This document shows, piece by piece, positions 23,447-32,223 of a stretch of 37,471 nt of DNA. The number at the start of each line of letters is the position of its first letter. Position 1 is the first letter of the stretch. Source of the DNA: Alphaproteobacteria bacterium (GTDB lineage: Bacteria; Pseudomonadota; Alphaproteobacteria; Rs-D84); the NCBI GenBank assembly GCA_017554665.1, contig JAFZHX010000029.1, positions 1 through 37,471 on the forward strand. Reading direction: 5' to 3'. Both the position numbers and the translations under genes were made by a program. Under the pieces are notes generated by a model. It was not told the origin of the DNA, ran no database searches, and saw only the letters and a list, made by a program, of their open reading frames with translations.

Positions 23447-24565
23447 ATGAATAAAAATCCGTATGAAGTACTTGGGGTTGCGCGTGATGCGTCTGATGCC
23501 GATATTAAAAAGGCTTATCACAAGCTGGTGATGAAATATCATCCAGATAGAAACCCGGATAATAAAGAAGCCGAAGAAAAGTTTAAAGAAGTAAATAATG
23601 CTTTTGATATTTTGAAAGATCCACAAAAGCGTGCCGCTTATGATAGATTTGGTGATGCTGCTTTTGCAGGCGGTAATGCTTCTGGCGCGGGTTTTGGTGG
23701 CAATCCATTTGGCAATGGTGCGTTTCATTTTGATATGGGTGGTGGCGCAGGTATGGAAGATATCTTGCGTGAAGCTATGCGCGGTTTTGGATTTGGTGGC
23801 GGTCCGCAACGCGGTGCGCCTCAGCGAGGTGGACGTGATTTGCTGGATGAAGTAGTTATTGATTTGAAAGATGCTTTCTTTGGTAAAACGCATACTGTAA
23901 AATTCTCAAGTAATGTAACATGTGAAAAATGTCATGGACATGCTACGGATGACGGTAAACCAGCTCCTGTTTGTGAACGTTGTGGTGGAAGTGGGTTTGT
24001 ACAGACTCGTCAGGGATTTTTTGTAACAGAAATGCCTTGTCCAGAATGTAATGGTTTGGGAAGAAAAATTTCTAAAAAGTGCTCTGAATGCGATGGAACA
24101 GGTACACAACATAAGCAACGCACATTGGAAGTAAAAATACCTGCTGGTATTGAAGATGGTGCCAGATTGCGTTTGGCGGGTCAGGGTGAAGCTGGGGCTA
24201 ATGGTGGACCGGCTGGTGATTTTTATTTAGATATCAGAATCAGACCAGATAAACGATTTGAACGTCATGGAAACGATTTGATTATGCATGTAGATGTGCC
24301 ATTTACAACACTTGCTTTGGGTGGCGAAATCGAAATCGAAACAATCGATGATAAAAAGTTAGAAGTAAAAATACCTGCTGGTACACAGGTTGGTGAAAAA
24401 CTGCGTGTGCGTGGACATGGTATGCCTTTGGTTCGTCGTAGCGGTGCGTACGGAGACTTGTATGTCGATGTTGCAATAAAGATTCCAACAAAGTTATCTG
24501 ATAAGCAAAAGAAATTATTGAGTGAATTTGCAGGTATAAAATCAGAGAAAAAAAGTTGGTTTTAA
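23447..24565 (+). CDS. dnaJ: Chaperone protein DnaJ
   Basis: A 372-residue type I J-protein, co-chaperone that stimulates DnaK ATPase. J domain at about 3-68 with HPD at 32-34, Gly/Phe-rich region about 70-130, then four zinc-finger repeats starting at Cys159, 176, 198 and 212 ([32 protein letters not shown]). The first repeat is imperfect, with Ala in place of the last Gly. Two C-terminal substrate-binding domains follow. The gene stands alone, unlike the common dnaK-dnaJ pair; divergent from parE. Confidence 0.97.
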   Translation: MNKNPYEVLGVARDASDADIKKAYHKLVMKYHPDRNPDNKEAEEKFKEVNNAFDILKDPQKRAAYDRFGDAAFAGGNASGAGFGGNPFGNGAFHFDMGGGAGMEDILREAMRGFGFGGGPQRGAPQRGGRDLLDEVVIDLKDAFFGKTHTVKFSSNVTCEKCHGHATDDGKPAPVCERCGGSGFVQTRQGFFVTEMPCPECNGLGRKISKKCSECDGTGTQHKQRTLEVKIPAGIEDGARLRLAGQGEAGANGGPAGDFYLDIRIRPDKRFERHGNDLIMHVDVPFTTLALGGEIEIETIDDKKLEVKIPAGTQVGEKLRVRGHGMPLVRRSGAYGDLYVDVAIKIPTKLSDKQKKLLSEFAGIKSEKKSWF

Positions 24566-24583
24566 CTGAATTGTTATGTTAAC

Positions 24584-24612
24584 AAAAAAACCACCTGTAC
24601 GGTGGTTTTTCT
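24584..24612. terminator. Bidirectional terminator between dnaJ and pgsA
   Basis: A-run, CCACC-TGTAC-GGTGG, T-run. Confidence 0.85.
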
Positions 24613-24626
24613 TTGTTGCTGGTTTT

Positions 24627-25226
24627 TTATTTTAACTTTTTTAAGTGTCCCAAGAAAGTCATTGTGTACTGTGTTGCAGACCATACAGAGGCAACCAAAG
24701 ATATCCACAAACCCCATATGCCAATCTGTGGCAAAATGTAAATCAGGTACATCAATGCACGACTGTCTGTTTCTGGTGTGATGATAGTTCCTATTGCAAA
24801 GATTAACAAAAATGCAGCAATAGATATCATTTGGAAAGTTGTTTTTATCTTGCCTATTGAAAAGCGAGCTTTTGGAACAGGCATTTCAATTTTCTGAGTG
24901 CCTAAAAATTCGCGCAAGCCAGAAATGTAAAGTTCACGTGCAATCATAAGAATAATTGGAACAACAACAAACCATACTGGCATCCATACTGCAAGCATAA
25001 TGAAAGTATTAACGACTAATAACTTGTCGCCAATGTGGTCCATTACACCACCAATTTTTGTGCAAACATTATATTTTCGTGCCAAGTATCCATCAAACCA
25101 ATCAGATATTGCGCCCAGTGTATATAGGATAAATGTTGTCCAATATAAACCTGACATTAATGTTGGGATTATCGCAAACGCGGTAGCAATGCGGAATGCG
25201 GATAAAAAATTTACAAAAAATTTCAT
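24627..25226 (-). CDS. pgsA: CDP-diacylglycerol-glycerol-3-phosphate 3-phosphatidyltransferase (PgsA)
   Basis: A 199-residue CDP-alcohol phosphatidyltransferase with four to six membrane helices. The family motif is complete: Asp42, Asp45-Gly46, Ala49-Arg50, Gly59, Asp63 and Asp67 (SDWFDGYLAR then GGVMDHIGDK). It makes phosphatidylglycerol phosphate, the committed step to PG and cardiolipin, at the inner membrane. AGGAGAA Shine-Dalgarno. It starts 39 bases after the uvrC stop with no terminator between, so it is likely co-transcribed; uvrC-pgsA adjacency is common in bacteria. Confidence 0.88.
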   Translation of the reverse strand: MKFFVNFLSAFRIATAFAIIPTLMSGLYWTTFILYTLGAISDWFDGYLARKYNVCTKIGGVMDHIGDKLLVVNTFIMLAVWMPVWFVVVPIILMIARELYISGLREFLGTQKIEMPVPKARFSIGKIKTTFQMISIAAFLLIFAIGTIITPETDSRALMYLIYILPQIGIWGLWISLVASVWSATQYTMTFLGHLKKLK

Positions 25227-25265
25227 ATATATTCTCCTTTGTTTATAGATATACGAATAGTGTAA

Positions 25266-26693
25266 TTATATCACTTCTATATGAAAATGGGCATATATTT
25301 TTTCAGCTGCTTTTTTCCCAAGTCCTGGTACATGTTTTAAAGCATGTATGTCAGCGTCTATTATCGCACGAACAGAACCAAAATGTTGTAACAAAGCGCG
25401 CTTTCTGGTAGGACCTACACCTTCTATTTCGTCAAGTACAGATGCTGTCATTTGTTTGGCACGTGTGTTGCGATGGTATGTAATTACGAATCTATGTGCT
25501 TCATCGCGGACTGTGCGTAACATTAAAAATAAAGGGCTATCTTTTGGTAAATCAAAATATTCTGAGCCGTCTGGTAAAATAAAATGTTCATCACCATCGC
25601 GCACAACACCTTTTGTAACACCAAAAACAGGAATGCCATTGGCACGGCGATTGGCAATATTCCATTGTGCAGGGCCGCCGTCTACAATTATCAAATCAAG
25701 TTTTGGACCACGTGTTACGGCGCGGTCTATAAATTCAGACATCATTGCAATGTCGTTTCCAGCACGGGTTTTGTCTTGTAATTTAAAATGTCTGTAACCT
25801 GATTTTTCAAAGCCATTGTGACCAAAAGTTATCATTGCACCAACAGGACTCTTTCCAAATAAATGAGAGTTATCAAATACCCCGATAAGTTCTGTTTTTA
25901 TGTTTAGCCATTTTTCTAAATCAGATACATTTTTTGCCCAGTCTATATTTGGTGTATACGACTGTTTTTGCTGTGTTCCGCGATTCGATGTGTGTGTTAG
26001 CGCAGCGATTTTGTCGCGAATAATGGCGGCGTTTTCATAGTCCATGTTTTTTGCACATTGCTTCATTTGTTCGTTTAAATCATTAATGATTATTTCGCTG
26101 TCGCCGGTTAAAATTTTACGGGCTGTACGAACATTGCTCATGTATTTTTCTTTGTCTGGATAACAACACGGAGCACTGCATCTGCCGATTTGGTGTAATA
26201 AACAAGGACGTGCGCGATTGCGCATTTGTGTGTCTGTGCAAGTTCTGATTTGACAAACTTTTTGTATGGTTTTTATTGTTTCGTTTAAAGCAGAAACAGA
26301 AGGGTATGGACCGTATACATCACGGCGTTGAGATGTTTTGCCACGAAATTTTAATAGACGAGGGTATTCACTGTTTGTTAATGCTAACATTGGGTACATT
26401 TTTCCATCTGTTAGCATTATGTTGTATTTTGGTTTTTGGGTTTTAATAAGCTCTTGCTCGCGTATTAAAGCATCTGATTCTGTTGGTACGGTTTCCCATT
26501 CTACACGTGTTACCAGTGTTCGCATAACTTGCTTGTGCAATTCTAGTTTTGATATATCTGTGTATTGGCGAAGACGGTTAAGTAAATTCTTGGCTTTGCC
26601 AACATATAACAGATTGCCGTCCGAGTCATACATCTTGTATATGCCTGGTGCGGCAGGTGCGTTTTCGATTAAATCAGAAAATTGAATATTCAT
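25266..26693 (-). CDS. uvrC: Excinuclease ABC subunit C (UvrC), short form
   Basis: A 475-residue UvrC that makes the dual incisions in nucleotide excision repair. GIY-YIG domain about 12-90 (PGIYKMYDSDGNLLYVGKAK), a Cys set at 152, 164, 172 and 176 with the spacing I recall for the E. coli 4Fe-4S ligands, UVR motif about 201-235, RNase H-like nuclease from about 268 (Asp274 in FDNSH, then NDIAMM, IVDGGPAQ and RDEAHRF) and C-terminal helix-hairpin-helix. The linker between UVR and nuclease is only about 40 residues, so the protein is about 135 shorter than E. coli UvrC. ATG 26693 is chosen over an upstream TTG (26729) that lies in the -35 box. No Shine-Dalgarno. Confidence 0.93.
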   Translation of the reverse strand: MNIQFSDLIENAPAAPGIYKMYDSDGNLLYVGKAKNLLNRLRQYTDISKLELHKQVMRTLVTRVEWETVPTESDALIREQELIKTQKPKYNIMLTDGKMYPMLALTNSEYPRLLKFRGKTSQRRDVYGPYPSVSALNETIKTIQKVCQIRTCTDTQMRNRARPCLLHQIGRCSAPCCYPDKEKYMSNVRTARKILTGDSEIIINDLNEQMKQCAKNMDYENAAIIRDKIAALTHTSNRGTQQKQSYTPNIDWAKNVSDLEKWLNIKTELIGVFDNSHLFGKSPVGAMITFGHNGFEKSGYRHFKLQDKTRAGNDIAMMSEFIDRAVTRGPKLDLIIVDGGPAQWNIANRRANGIPVFGVTKGVVRDGDEHFILPDGSEYFDLPKDSPLFLMLRTVRDEAHRFVITYHRNTRAKQMTASVLDEIEGVGPTRKRALLQHFGSVRAIIDADIHALKHVPGLGKKAAEKIYAHFHIEVI

Positions 26694-26710
26694 ATCATTT
26701 ATGATAGAAT
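26682..26710 (+). promoter_or_regulatory. Promoter of the prepilin gene
   Basis: TTGAAT (26682-26687), 17-base spacer, TAGAAT (26705-26710). The -35 box lies inside the uvrC coding start; the -10 overlaps that of the divergent uvrC promoter. Confidence 0.6.
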
Positions 26711-26729
26711 ATAAAAAGATAAATAGCAA
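26701..26729 (-). promoter_or_regulatory. Candidate uvrC promoter
   Basis: On the minus strand: TTGCTA (26729-26724), 17-base spacer, TATCAT (26706-26701). The expected start falls at the uvrC ATG. No LexA-type box was recognised. Confidence 0.45.
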
Positions 26730-26744
26730 ATAAGAGGTTTTTCA

Positions 26745-27209
26745 ATGAAACAAGAATCTGGTCGTTCAATGATTGAAATGCTGGGTGTGCTGGCGATTAT
26801 GGGTGTTATAACTGTTGGCGCAGTTGGTATGATTTCTTCGGGTATGAAAACACAAAAGTTAACTGCAGTAAACGATCAAGTCGTTCAAATGGTTACAATG
26901 GTGCGTAATATTCATGCTGAATACGATGATTTTTCTAGTATGAATGGTTCGACTATTTTTAGTGTTATCGGTATGTCTGACAAGAATCCTTATGGTGGTT
27001 CTTATGTGTTAGGTGTTGATGTTTCTAATCCACGTCAATTTGTTGTTGAAATAACTGGTTTGACCCAAGCAGATTGTAAGACATTAGTTACCAAGGCTTG
27101 GTCCGATTCTGTCGGATATAAAATGTCTGATGGAAAAGTTGGTGGTGCACAAGGTTCTTGCGAAAATAAAAACGGAACAAATGTAGTTAAAATTGTTTTT
27201 GGTGAATAA
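26745..27209 (+). CDS. Type IV prepilin-like protein (PilS/TcpA-type)
   Basis: A 154-residue protein with a very short leader MKQESG followed by RSMIEMLGVLAIMGVITVGAV. If cleaved after Gly6, Glu11 is at +5 as in all type IV pilins, and the hydrophobic helix follows. The +1 residue would be Arg instead of the usual Phe or Met. Cys111 and Cys139 (ADCKTL, GSCENK) suit a C-terminal disulfide as in type IVb pilins. AAGAGG Shine-Dalgarno. It lies 6 kb from the TcpQ-secretin pair and is followed by rluC- and asmA-like genes without a terminator. Alternatives are a minor pilin or pseudopilin. Confidence 0.75.
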   Translation: MKQESGRSMIEMLGVLAIMGVITVGAVGMISSGMKTQKLTAVNDQVVQMVTMVRNIHAEYDDFSSMNGSTIFSVIGMSDKNPYGGSYVLGVDVSNPRQFVVEITGLTQADCKTLVTKAWSDSVGYKMSDGKVGGAQGSCENKNGTNVVKIVFGE

Positions 27210-27241
27210 TCCGTTGCCAAAAATATAAGCAAGGATTGCGT

Positions 27242-28213
27242 ATGGCAGATTTTATAGAAATCACAAAAGTTGAAGATGGAGTTAGGTTGTTGCGTTGGTT
27301 TTTGCGACACTTTCCATCTATGCCACAGCGCGAATTTTATAAATTGTGTCGCGGTGGACAAATTCGCTTGAATTCTAAACGTGTCAAAGGACAAGAGATA
27401 TTACGCGCAGGCGATGCTGTTCGTATTCCTCCAACTGTATTGTCTTATGCAGAAGAAAGAACAAAGAAAACAGAAACTGGTAATCAGTTTTCTTTGGCTG
27501 ATTTAGAAAAATTGCGTCAATGTATTATTCATAATGATAATGATATTGTTGTGTTTAACAAGCCTGCTGGTTTGGCAGTGCAGGGTGGTACAGGTATCAG
27601 AAAATCTGTTGATAAAATGGCTGCGGCTTTGTTCCCGTATGACAAAATTTCACTGGTGCATCGTTTGGATAGAGAAACAAGTGGTGTGTTGGTTGTTGCA
27701 AAAAACCAACGCGCAGCACAGTTTTTGGCAGATGCTTTTCAAAATAAAAAAGCTCACAAAGAATATTTGGCCTTGTTAAATGGTGATGTACATCCGAAAA
27801 GCGGGACTATTGATAACTTTATGTTAAAAGGGCAGGTGTTTGATGAGCCTGTGCGACTGAAAAATGGAACAGGACCCAGACCACAGCGCGCTGTTACAGA
27901 TTATAAAGTTTTATCTAATGCGACTTCAAGTTTGTCTTGGGTACAGTTTTCTCCGAAGACAGGTCGTACGCATCAATTAAGATTGCATAGTGCTTTTTCG
28001 TTAAATGCGCCGATTGTTGGTGATGCTTTGTACGGCAGAAATCAGCGTGTTGATACGGTTTTGCAATCTATTTTACAGACGAATAATTTGTTTTTGTTTG
28101 CATATAAAATAACTTTTCAACATCCTTCAACAGGGCGCATGATGACTTTGCGTGCCACTGTACCAGAGTTTATGGTGTCTGTAATGAAGTTCTTGGAATT
28201 TAAACTGCCATGA
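27242..28213 (+). CDS. RluC/RluD-family 23S rRNA pseudouridine synthase
   Basis: A 323-residue enzyme. An N-terminal S4-like RNA-binding domain (about 10-70, FYKLCRGGQIRLNSKRV) precedes the catalytic domain with HRLDRETSGVLVVAK (catalytic Asp143), KEYLAL and TGRTHQLRLH. These are the marks of the RluA/C/D group. RluC is more likely than RluD, but the target sites cannot be read. ATG 27242 is chosen: an AAGGA Shine-Dalgarno sits six bases before it, whereas the in-frame TTG at 27236 abuts it. Overlaps the AsmA-like gene by four bases. Confidence 0.88.
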   Translation: MADFIEITKVEDGVRLLRWFLRHFPSMPQREFYKLCRGGQIRLNSKRVKGQEILRAGDAVRIPPTVLSYAEERTKKTETGNQFSLADLEKLRQCIIHNDNDIVVFNKPAGLAVQGGTGIRKSVDKMAAALFPYDKISLVHRLDRETSGVLVVAKNQRAAQFLADAFQNKKAHKEYLALLNGDVHPKSGTIDNFMLKGQVFDEPVRLKNGTGPRPQRAVTDYKVLSNATSSLSWVQFSPKTGRTHQLRLHSAFSLNAPIVGDALYGRNQRVDTVLQSILQTNNLFLFAYKITFQHPSTGRMMTLRATVPEFMVSVMKFLEFKLP

Positions 28214-30276
28214 TTGTAAGAAGAAATTTATTTTTTCCAATCTTTAGAATGTTCTGTCTGGTAGTGGTCGGGCTGGTGGTTGCTTTTGCTGTTGCTTTGA
28301 GTCGTGTAGATTTGGAAACCTTGCGCGGCAGTGTGATAAGTGTTTTGCAAGAATCAACAGGTTTGCCGATACATGTGGATGGTGCTGTGTCATGGCGTTT
28401 TTCTTTGCATCCAAGAATCGAGTTGAATGATGTGCATATTTTAAATCCTGATTGGGCAAAAGATAAATACGCTTATAGCGCAGAAAAAGTTGATGTACGC
28501 CTTAATTTGATTTCTTTGTTGCGTGACAGACCAACAATTCAAAATGTTAAGATGCATAATGTTGCAGTTAATGTCGAACAAAATGCAGAAGGTAAATATT
28601 CTTTGCCTGTGTTTAATAAAAAAACAGAAGAAGTTGTCGCTGTAAAAACAACAGAAAAATATCCATTTAAAGACTTTGGATTGGGTGGTGTTGAAATAAA
28701 GCATTTGAAAGCAAATATTTTTGGAAAAAAATATTCTTTGTCTGGATTTAATGTTCGTCTTATGCCTGATTCTGACAAGCGAGAATATTCGGGCTGGATA
28801 AAGCTAGATAAAGAAGTGTCACCTTTTATTGTTGTGTTATCTGAATATAATGCAGAACGAAAAATTTATCCGGTACAGGTCGCAATTTCTACAAGAGGAC
28901 AAGCTCTGATAGCAAATGTTGCTTTGGAAGGCACAAGTAAGTTGCCAATTGATTTTAAAGTCAAAGGTGATATGCCAAATGTTGATACTGTTGCTGATTT
29001 TCTTGGTATAGATTTGCCAAAAGTAAATAATATGAGTGTTAATATAGCAGGCGGTTTTGATAGAAAGAAATTAACACTAAGAAAATCTTCGGTGATTATA
29101 AATGATAATGCGTTTAATTTGACAGGTAGTGTTGATTGGTCTAAATCTGTTCCTGTAATAAATGCAGATGTTTCTTCTAAACGTGTAGAATTGAATACCT
29201 TGTTCCCAAATATGTATGGCAGGCCAAAAAAGCAACGTAATAGAGAATTAAATGTGTTTAAGAATGTTCCTTTGTTTGCTGACTTTGGGTATAACAAAGA
29301 TATTCATCTGAATATTAAATTAAATGATTTTATAATGTATAAAAAGTTGAATGTCCAAGATTTGAATTTGGTTTTGGATTTGAAAGACAATAAATTAAGA
29401 GTCGATTCGAATTTATCTATGGCAGAGGGGCAGGTCGTGTTCGCAATCGATGGTACTGTTGATGAAAGTGGAACTATAGATGCTGATGTTGCGTTTGAAG
29501 GAAAGAGTATTTATGTTGGTGATATTTTAAGTGAAATTAACATTAATAATGTTATATCTGATTTGCCTGTTAATATTGATTTGTTCGTTAAAACGCGAGG
29601 AAAGAATTTGACGGAAATAATGCAGACTATTACAGGGCCTGTTTATGTTTATTCTGTTGATAATGGGTATGCTCACTCTAAGTTGGTTACATATATGTAT
29701 GGAACAGATTTCTTAACAAGTTTGCGTCATAGTATTCAAGATTTGTTTAACTCAGAAAAGAAATATAATCAGATAAAGATATCTTGTGTGGCTTTGAATG
29801 CTAAATTACGCGATGGTGTTTTTGAAACGCAAAATGGTTTTGCTATTGAAACGAATGCAATTAATGTTCGATTGGCTGGTAGTTTAAATCTTGGTGACGA
29901 AGAAATGAATTTGGCTTTGACTACTGTGCCGGTGCGTGGTTTAAAGTTGTCTTTGACAGGCAAGGTTGTAAATTCTATTGAACTGTCGGGTAATTTGGCT
30001 CGACCTGGTATCAAGGTAAGTGGTGCAGCAGTGGCAAGCAAGGTTGCTTCTGCAACAGGAATCGGTTTGTTGCTTGCGCCTTTGACAGGTGGAATTAGTT
30101 TAGTTGCAGGTGCGGGTATAGGTTTGGTGGCTGGTGATTTGTTAGAAAACTGGTTGGCTGATGCGCATCCTTGTGAAACTGCGCTGGAAAAGGGGGCGCC
30201 TTTGTATCGTGAGGATCCTGAATTGGATGAAACAAGATGTTTCAGAGTTGAAAAACCTTGTGCTAAAACCCACTAA
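28210..30276 (+). CDS. AsmA-family envelope protein
   Basis: A 688-residue protein anchored by one N-terminal helix (about 13-31) with a long periplasmic beta-rich region. AsmA-type segments are ESTGLPIHVDGAVSWRFSLHP, RIELNDVHILNPDWA, and the C-terminal LRDGVFETQNGFAIETNAIN with LGDEEMNLALTTVPVRGL. Family knowledge: AsmA-like proteins form hydrophobic grooves between the membranes and influence phospholipid and outer-membrane balance. The C-terminus carries a Gly/Ala-rich hydrophobic stretch (about 625-662) then Cys-containing tail, an unusual end that may touch a membrane. ATGA overlap with the pseudouridine synthase gene. Confidence 0.85.
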   Translation: MIVRRNLFFPIFRMFCLVVVGLVVAFAVALSRVDLETLRGSVISVLQESTGLPIHVDGAVSWRFSLHPRIELNDVHILNPDWAKDKYAYSAEKVDVRLNLISLLRDRPTIQNVKMHNVAVNVEQNAEGKYSLPVFNKKTEEVVAVKTTEKYPFKDFGLGGVEIKHLKANIFGKKYSLSGFNVRLMPDSDKREYSGWIKLDKEVSPFIVVLSEYNAERKIYPVQVAISTRGQALIANVALEGTSKLPIDFKVKGDMPNVDTVADFLGIDLPKVNNMSVNIAGGFDRKKLTLRKSSVIINDNAFNLTGSVDWSKSVPVINADVSSKRVELNTLFPNMYGRPKKQRNRELNVFKNVPLFADFGYNKDIHLNIKLNDFIMYKKLNVQDLNLVLDLKDNKLRVDSNLSMAEGQVVFAIDGTVDESGTIDADVAFEGKSIYVGDILSEININNVISDLPVNIDLFVKTRGKNLTEIMQTITGPVYVYSVDNGYAHSKLVTYMYGTDFLTSLRHSIQDLFNSEKKYNQIKISCVALNAKLRDGVFETQNGFAIETNAINVRLAGSLNLGDEEMNLALTTVPVRGLKLSLTGKVVNSIELSGNLARPGIKVSGAAVASKVASATGIGLLLAPLTGGISLVAGAGIGLVAGDLLENWLADAHPCETALEKGAPLYREDPELDETRCFRVEKPCAKTH

Positions 30277-30309
30277 AAATTCTGATATGTAAATTATCTG
30301 CTTTTGGTC

Positions 30310-30339
30310 TTGCACCGAATCGGTGTTTTTTGTTACACT
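30310..30339 (+). promoter_or_regulatory. dnaN promoter with extended -10
   Basis: TTGCAC (30310-30315), 18-base spacer, TGT then TACACT (30334-30339). The -35 box overlaps the left arm of the terminator of the upstream gene. Confidence 0.5.
30313..30331 (+). terminator. Terminator after the AsmA-like gene
   Basis: CACCG-AAT-CGGTG followed by six T. Short stem but well placed, 37 bases after the stop. Confidence 0.6.
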
Positions 30340-30395
30340 TAGCATAACGAGTGTAGGAAACCACACATATAAGTAAAAGGAAACAGGAGCGTATA

Positions 30396-31514
30396 ATGGA
30401 ATTTTCGGTATTTCGTCAGGTTTTGATACGTGCGCTGGGACATATGCAGTCCATCGTTGAAAAGCGTGCAACACTGCCGATATTGATGAATGTAAAGTTG
30501 GAAGTTGCAGATGATTTGATTCTGTCTGCGACAAATGTTGATTTAGAACTGGTAGAACATGTAGCTGCAGATATTACTTTGGGTGGCAAAACAACTGTTC
30601 CTGTACAGATGTTGTATGACATTGTTCGTAAATTGCCAGATGATGCAGAAATTTCTTTTAAACAATCTGGTGATCAATTGGTTGTGTCTAGTGGTCGTGC
30701 TGTATTCCGCTTGCCAACATTGCCAGCAGAAAATTTCCCTGCAATGGCTGGTAGCAATTTGACTACAAAGTTCCAGATGACAACAGGTGATTTGGCTCAT
30801 TTGATTAACCAAACAAAGTTTGCAATCCCAACAGACGATGTTCGTTATCATTTGGGTGGAATTTATTTCCACATCTCTGATGATAGCGGTGAAGCAAAAT
30901 TGACAGCAGTTGCAACTGATGCTCAGCGTATGGCTTTGTGTGCAATGCCAGCACCAGCAGGTAGTGCAGAAATGCCAGCGGTTATTTTGCCTCGTCGTGT
31001 AATTGGTGAATTGTCAAAACTGTTAGAAGATGCTAATGTTGATGATGTGCTGATTGAATTGTCTGATACCAAGGCTCGCTTTACAGTTGGTTCTGCAATT
31101 TTGACAAGTAAGTTGGTTGATGCTCAATATCCAAACTATCGTGTTGTTATTCCAAAGGGTAATGACAAGATTGCTATCTTGGATAGAAAACAGTTTATCA
31201 ATGCTGTTGACTTGGTTTCTGTTGCAAGTGTTGATAAAACAAAATCTGTTCAATTGACTTTCAGTATGAATAAACTGGTTATCAATGCGTCTAGCCCAGA
31301 TGCTGGTACTGCTACTCAGGAATTGGATATTGAATACAATGGCGATGCATCGTTTACAGTTGTATTTAATGTAAAGTTCTTGTTGGATGTTGCAGGTCAG
31401 GTCGAAGGCGAAAAGTTCCAGATGGAAATGCAAGACCCATTGGCTCCAACAAAAATCAATTCTACCGACAAAGACACAGATTCATTATATGTGTTAATGC
31501 CGATGAGAATGTAA
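30396..31514 (+). CDS. dnaN: DNA polymerase III beta sliding clamp (DnaN)
   Basis: A 372-residue clamp made of three similar domains, encircling DNA and tethering polymerase III. Recognisable segments are VVEKRATLPILMNV-like (SIVEKRATLPILMNVKLE split at the start), FRLPTLPAENFP, GGIYFHISD, LTAVATDAQRMA, DAQYPNYRVVIP, and the C-terminal PMRM ending. AGGAG Shine-Dalgarno. It stands alone with its own promoter and terminator, not beside dnaA or recF. Confidence 0.96.
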   Translation: MEFSVFRQVLIRALGHMQSIVEKRATLPILMNVKLEVADDLILSATNVDLELVEHVAADITLGGKTTVPVQMLYDIVRKLPDDAEISFKQSGDQLVVSSGRAVFRLPTLPAENFPAMAGSNLTTKFQMTTGDLAHLINQTKFAIPTDDVRYHLGGIYFHISDDSGEAKLTAVATDAQRMALCAMPAPAGSAEMPAVILPRRVIGELSKLLEDANVDDVLIELSDTKARFTVGSAILTSKLVDAQYPNYRVVIPKGNDKIAILDRKQFINAVDLVSVASVDKTKSVQLTFSMNKLVINASSPDAGTATQELDIEYNGDASFTVVFNVKFLLDVAGQVEGEKFQMEMQDPLAPTKINSTDKDTDSLYVLMPMRM

Positions 31515-31525
31515 AACAAAAATAT

Positions 31526-31547
31526 AAAACCGCCAAATGGCGGTTTT
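31526..31547 (+). terminator. Rho-independent terminator after dnaN
   Basis: AAAACCGCC-AAAT-GGCGGTTTT hairpin. Confidence 0.85.
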
Positions 31548-31613
31548 ATTATGGCAATAAATTGCAAATAGTTTTTTTTATGATACCCTGTGATACAAAC
31601 AAAAGGAAAAAAT

Positions 31614-32156
31614 ATGATATTAGATGAAATAGCACCGGGCTCGATGCCACCAAAAAAAATGAATGCAATTATAGAAGTGGCCGAAGGTGGTTATGTTAAA
31701 TATGAAATTAATAAAGAAACAGGCTTGTTGAAAGCCGATAGAATTCTACATGCGCCTATGGCATATCCTGCAAACTATGGATATTTCCCAGGAACATTGG
31801 GTGATGATGGCGATCCGCTAGATTGTGTTGTTGTATGTAATGCGCCTTTGCGTCCTGGTACTTTGATTGAAGTTCGTCCAATTGGTGCTTTGTTGATGGA
31901 AGATCAGGCTGGTGGCGATGAAAAAATTATCTGTGTTCCTCGTGATAAGGTTGATCCTTTTTATACAGATACTGAATTTGTAGAGCAGTTGCCTGCGATT
32001 TTGCGCTCTAAGATTAAATATTTCTTTCAGCATTATAAAGATTTGCAACCACATGCTTGGTCAAAAGTTATTGGTTGGGCTGATAGAGAAGCTGCAGACA
32101 AATTAATTATGGACAGTATCGAAAGATATTTGGCGAATAAAAGCGAAGTGCAGTAA
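31614..32156 (+). CDS. ppa: Inorganic pyrophosphatase (family I)
   Basis: A 180-residue soluble pyrophosphatase that hydrolyses PPi from biosynthetic reactions. The signature DDGDPLDCVVV holds the metal-binding Asp residues; ANYGYFPGTLG, the Lys in VKYEINKETG and YKDLQP are also family marks. ATG 31614 is chosen because it is preceded by AAAAGGAAAA; the in-frame GTG at 31590 lies before that Shine-Dalgarno. Monocistronic between dnaN and efp. Confidence 0.95.
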   Translation: MILDEIAPGSMPPKKMNAIIEVAEGGYVKYEINKETGLLKADRILHAPMAYPANYGYFPGTLGDDGDPLDCVVVCNAPLRPGTLIEVRPIGALLMEDQAGGDEKIICVPRDKVDPFYTDTEFVEQLPAILRSKIKYFFQHYKDLQPHAWSKVIGWADREAADKLIMDSIERYLANKSEVQ

Positions 32157-32163
32157 AAAGTGC

Positions 32164-32191
32164 TTGCGTTGAGTTTGTTCGTTCGTATAAT
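32164..32191 (+). promoter_or_regulatory. efp promoter
   Basis: TTGCGT (32164-32169), 16-base spacer, TATAAT (32186-32191), 33 bases before the ATG. Confidence 0.65.
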
Positions 32192-32223
32192 CAAACAGTT
32201 AAATAAAACAAGGGGTATTTATT

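Noticed and set aside
23378-23893. Minus-strand ORF of 171 codons
   Set aside because: It is a shadow of dnaJ (J domain and Gly-rich region) with no Shine-Dalgarno or family features.
30396-31514. dnaN as a marker of the replication origin
   Set aside because: No dnaA gene and no DnaA-box cluster was recognised nearby; in many Alphaproteobacteria dnaN is not at the origin.
31562-31584. TTGCAA and TATGAT as a ppa promoter
   Set aside because: The spacer is only 11 bases, too short for a normal promoter.
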